A DNA stretch of 64,000 bases. Origin: Nonomuraea corallina (GTDB taxonomy: Bacteria; Actinomycetota; Actinomycetes; Streptosporangiales; Streptosporangiaceae). Position numbers and translations under genes: made by a program. The stretch lies in NCBI RefSeq assembly GCF_027620315.1, contig NZ_JAPNNL010000004.1:1-64000 (forward strand), in the 5' to 3' direction. Under the pieces are notes generated by a model that was not told the DNA's origin, searched no databases, and saw only the letters and a list, made by a program, of their open reading frames with translations. Below are positions 63,521 to 64,000 of the stretch, in pieces. Within the stretch, counting starts at the first letter, position 1, and every line of letters starts with the position of its first letter.

Positions 63521-63739
63521 GGCGCCCGCTACCGCATCGGGGCCTACCGGTTCTGGCACCGGCACGTGGCAATCCTCCTCAACGGCACCCCCGACCCCGA
63601 CTACACCGCCCACGCCGTCCTGGCCGCCCTGTCGGCCGAACACGTATCCGCCCTCCTGCCGGAACTGGGAGACAAACGCATACGCGCCGGCCTCCACCAC
63701 CTCACACACGCGGCCCACTCGAACGCCCAACGCCCGTAG
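63521..63739 (+). pseudogene. TetR C-terminal domain remnant
   Basis: The frame reads YRIGAYRFWHRHVAILLNGT, then AVLAALSAEHVSALLPELG and RIRAGLHHLTHAAHS to a TAG at 63737. This is the end of a TetR ligand-binding domain, but no HTH or start exists upstream in frame. Truncated remnant. Confidence 0.6.
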
Positions 63740-64000
63740 CGGCCCTCAGAAGGCACCCCGGCTAGCACGACCCACGGTGCGTGGCGCGGATCTCCGACCG
63801 GCGCGAGCGACGCAGGTGACTCCGGTCCCGCGCGCTCACGTAGCCTGCCGGGGATTGTCCACCAGGCTGAGCAGGAAGGCCAGATCGGCCGTCAAGAGCC
63901 GAGGCCTCCAGGACGGCCCGGTTCAGCGGCCGTAGCGGCTCTTCAGGGGTCGTCGCTTCCATCGGCGGCCTGACGAGCGCACGACGGTCCGGGCAAGCGC
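63740..64000 (-). other. Possible frameshifted gene end at window edge
   Basis: On the minus strand one frame has PEEPLRPLNRAVLEASAL and, one frame over, LLTADLAFLLSLVDNPRQAT ending at a TGA (63836-63838). Both look protein-like but are broken by a frame change, so a decayed gene may enter from the right. Family not recognised. Confidence 0.25.

Noticed and set aside
63506-63730. Minus-strand 74-residue frame
   Set aside because: It lies opposite a recognisable TetR remnant and has no protein-like features.

Overview
The window is chromosomal DNA from a GC-rich filamentous actinomycete. A member of the Streptosporangiales (for example a Nonomuraea relative) fits best, but this is inferred from gene content only. 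Supporting traits are very high GC with strong third-position bias, many GTG starts and 4-bp ATGA/GTGA gene overlaps, a BTAD/STAND regulator, a DUF5753-type XRE regulator with a DUF397 partner, a MerR-B12 regulator beside carotenoid genes, and DrrA/DrrB-type transport. I see no rRNA or tRNA genes, no CRISPR array and no transposase.

Layout. 1-3508: end of a polysaccharide locus (glycosyltransferase, Wzx-like flippase, glycosyltransferase, translationally coupled). 3561-6685: GH65 disaccharide phosphorylase plus beta-phosphoglucomutase-like HAD enzyme. 6807-10336: secreted M28 aminopeptidase, DUF4287 protein, XRE regulator, ECF sigma factor. 10426-20862: a carotenoid locus with a MerR/B12 light-type regulator, crtE-crtI-crtB, plsX, a CrtA-like monooxygenase on the opposite strand, a divergent plsY-like gene, a GT2 glycosyltransferase, a CrtD-like desaturase and CruF. 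21035-24705: DUF523/DUF1722 protein and small conserved proteins. 24733-26045: CzrA-type ArsR sensor and CDF metal exporter. 26183-31245: DrrA/DrrB ABC pair facing a large BTAD/STAND regulator. 31367-34869: STAND-type NTPase with repeats, coupled to a Gfo/Idh/MocA oxidoreductase. 35194-38293: serine hydrolase and two-component system. 38401-38576: a small mosaic of gene fragments. 38900-41449: HelD/UvrD-like ATPase.

42261-58094 looks like a defence-rich accessory region. It holds HATPase, XRE and DUF397 genes, a nucleotidyltransferase-fold protein with a coiled-coil partner, and a NYN ribonuclease-like protein. A same-strand block follows: hsdM-hsdS-hsdR, an HExxH metallopeptidase, a second DNA methylase with its own HTH and recognition-like tail, and a Ser/Thr kinase with a helical repeat tail. 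58130-64000: an AAA ATPase (a piece of which recurs in the mosaic), TetR with two clear operators and its target, another two-component system, a membrane protein, a methyltransferase and gene remnants.

How the genes work together. No lycopene cyclase is visible, so the carotenoid genes point to an acyclic xanthophyll that is hydrated (CruF), further desaturated (CrtD-like), oxygenated (CrtA-like) and glycosylated (GT2). An acyl-phosphate pair (PlsX plus an unusual PlsY-like protein) is embedded in the locus, suggesting acylation of the glycoside by an undescribed acyl-phosphate route. The second strong candidate for a new system is the six-gene 47004-58094 block, where restriction, a second methylase, a protease and a kinase appear to be one unit.
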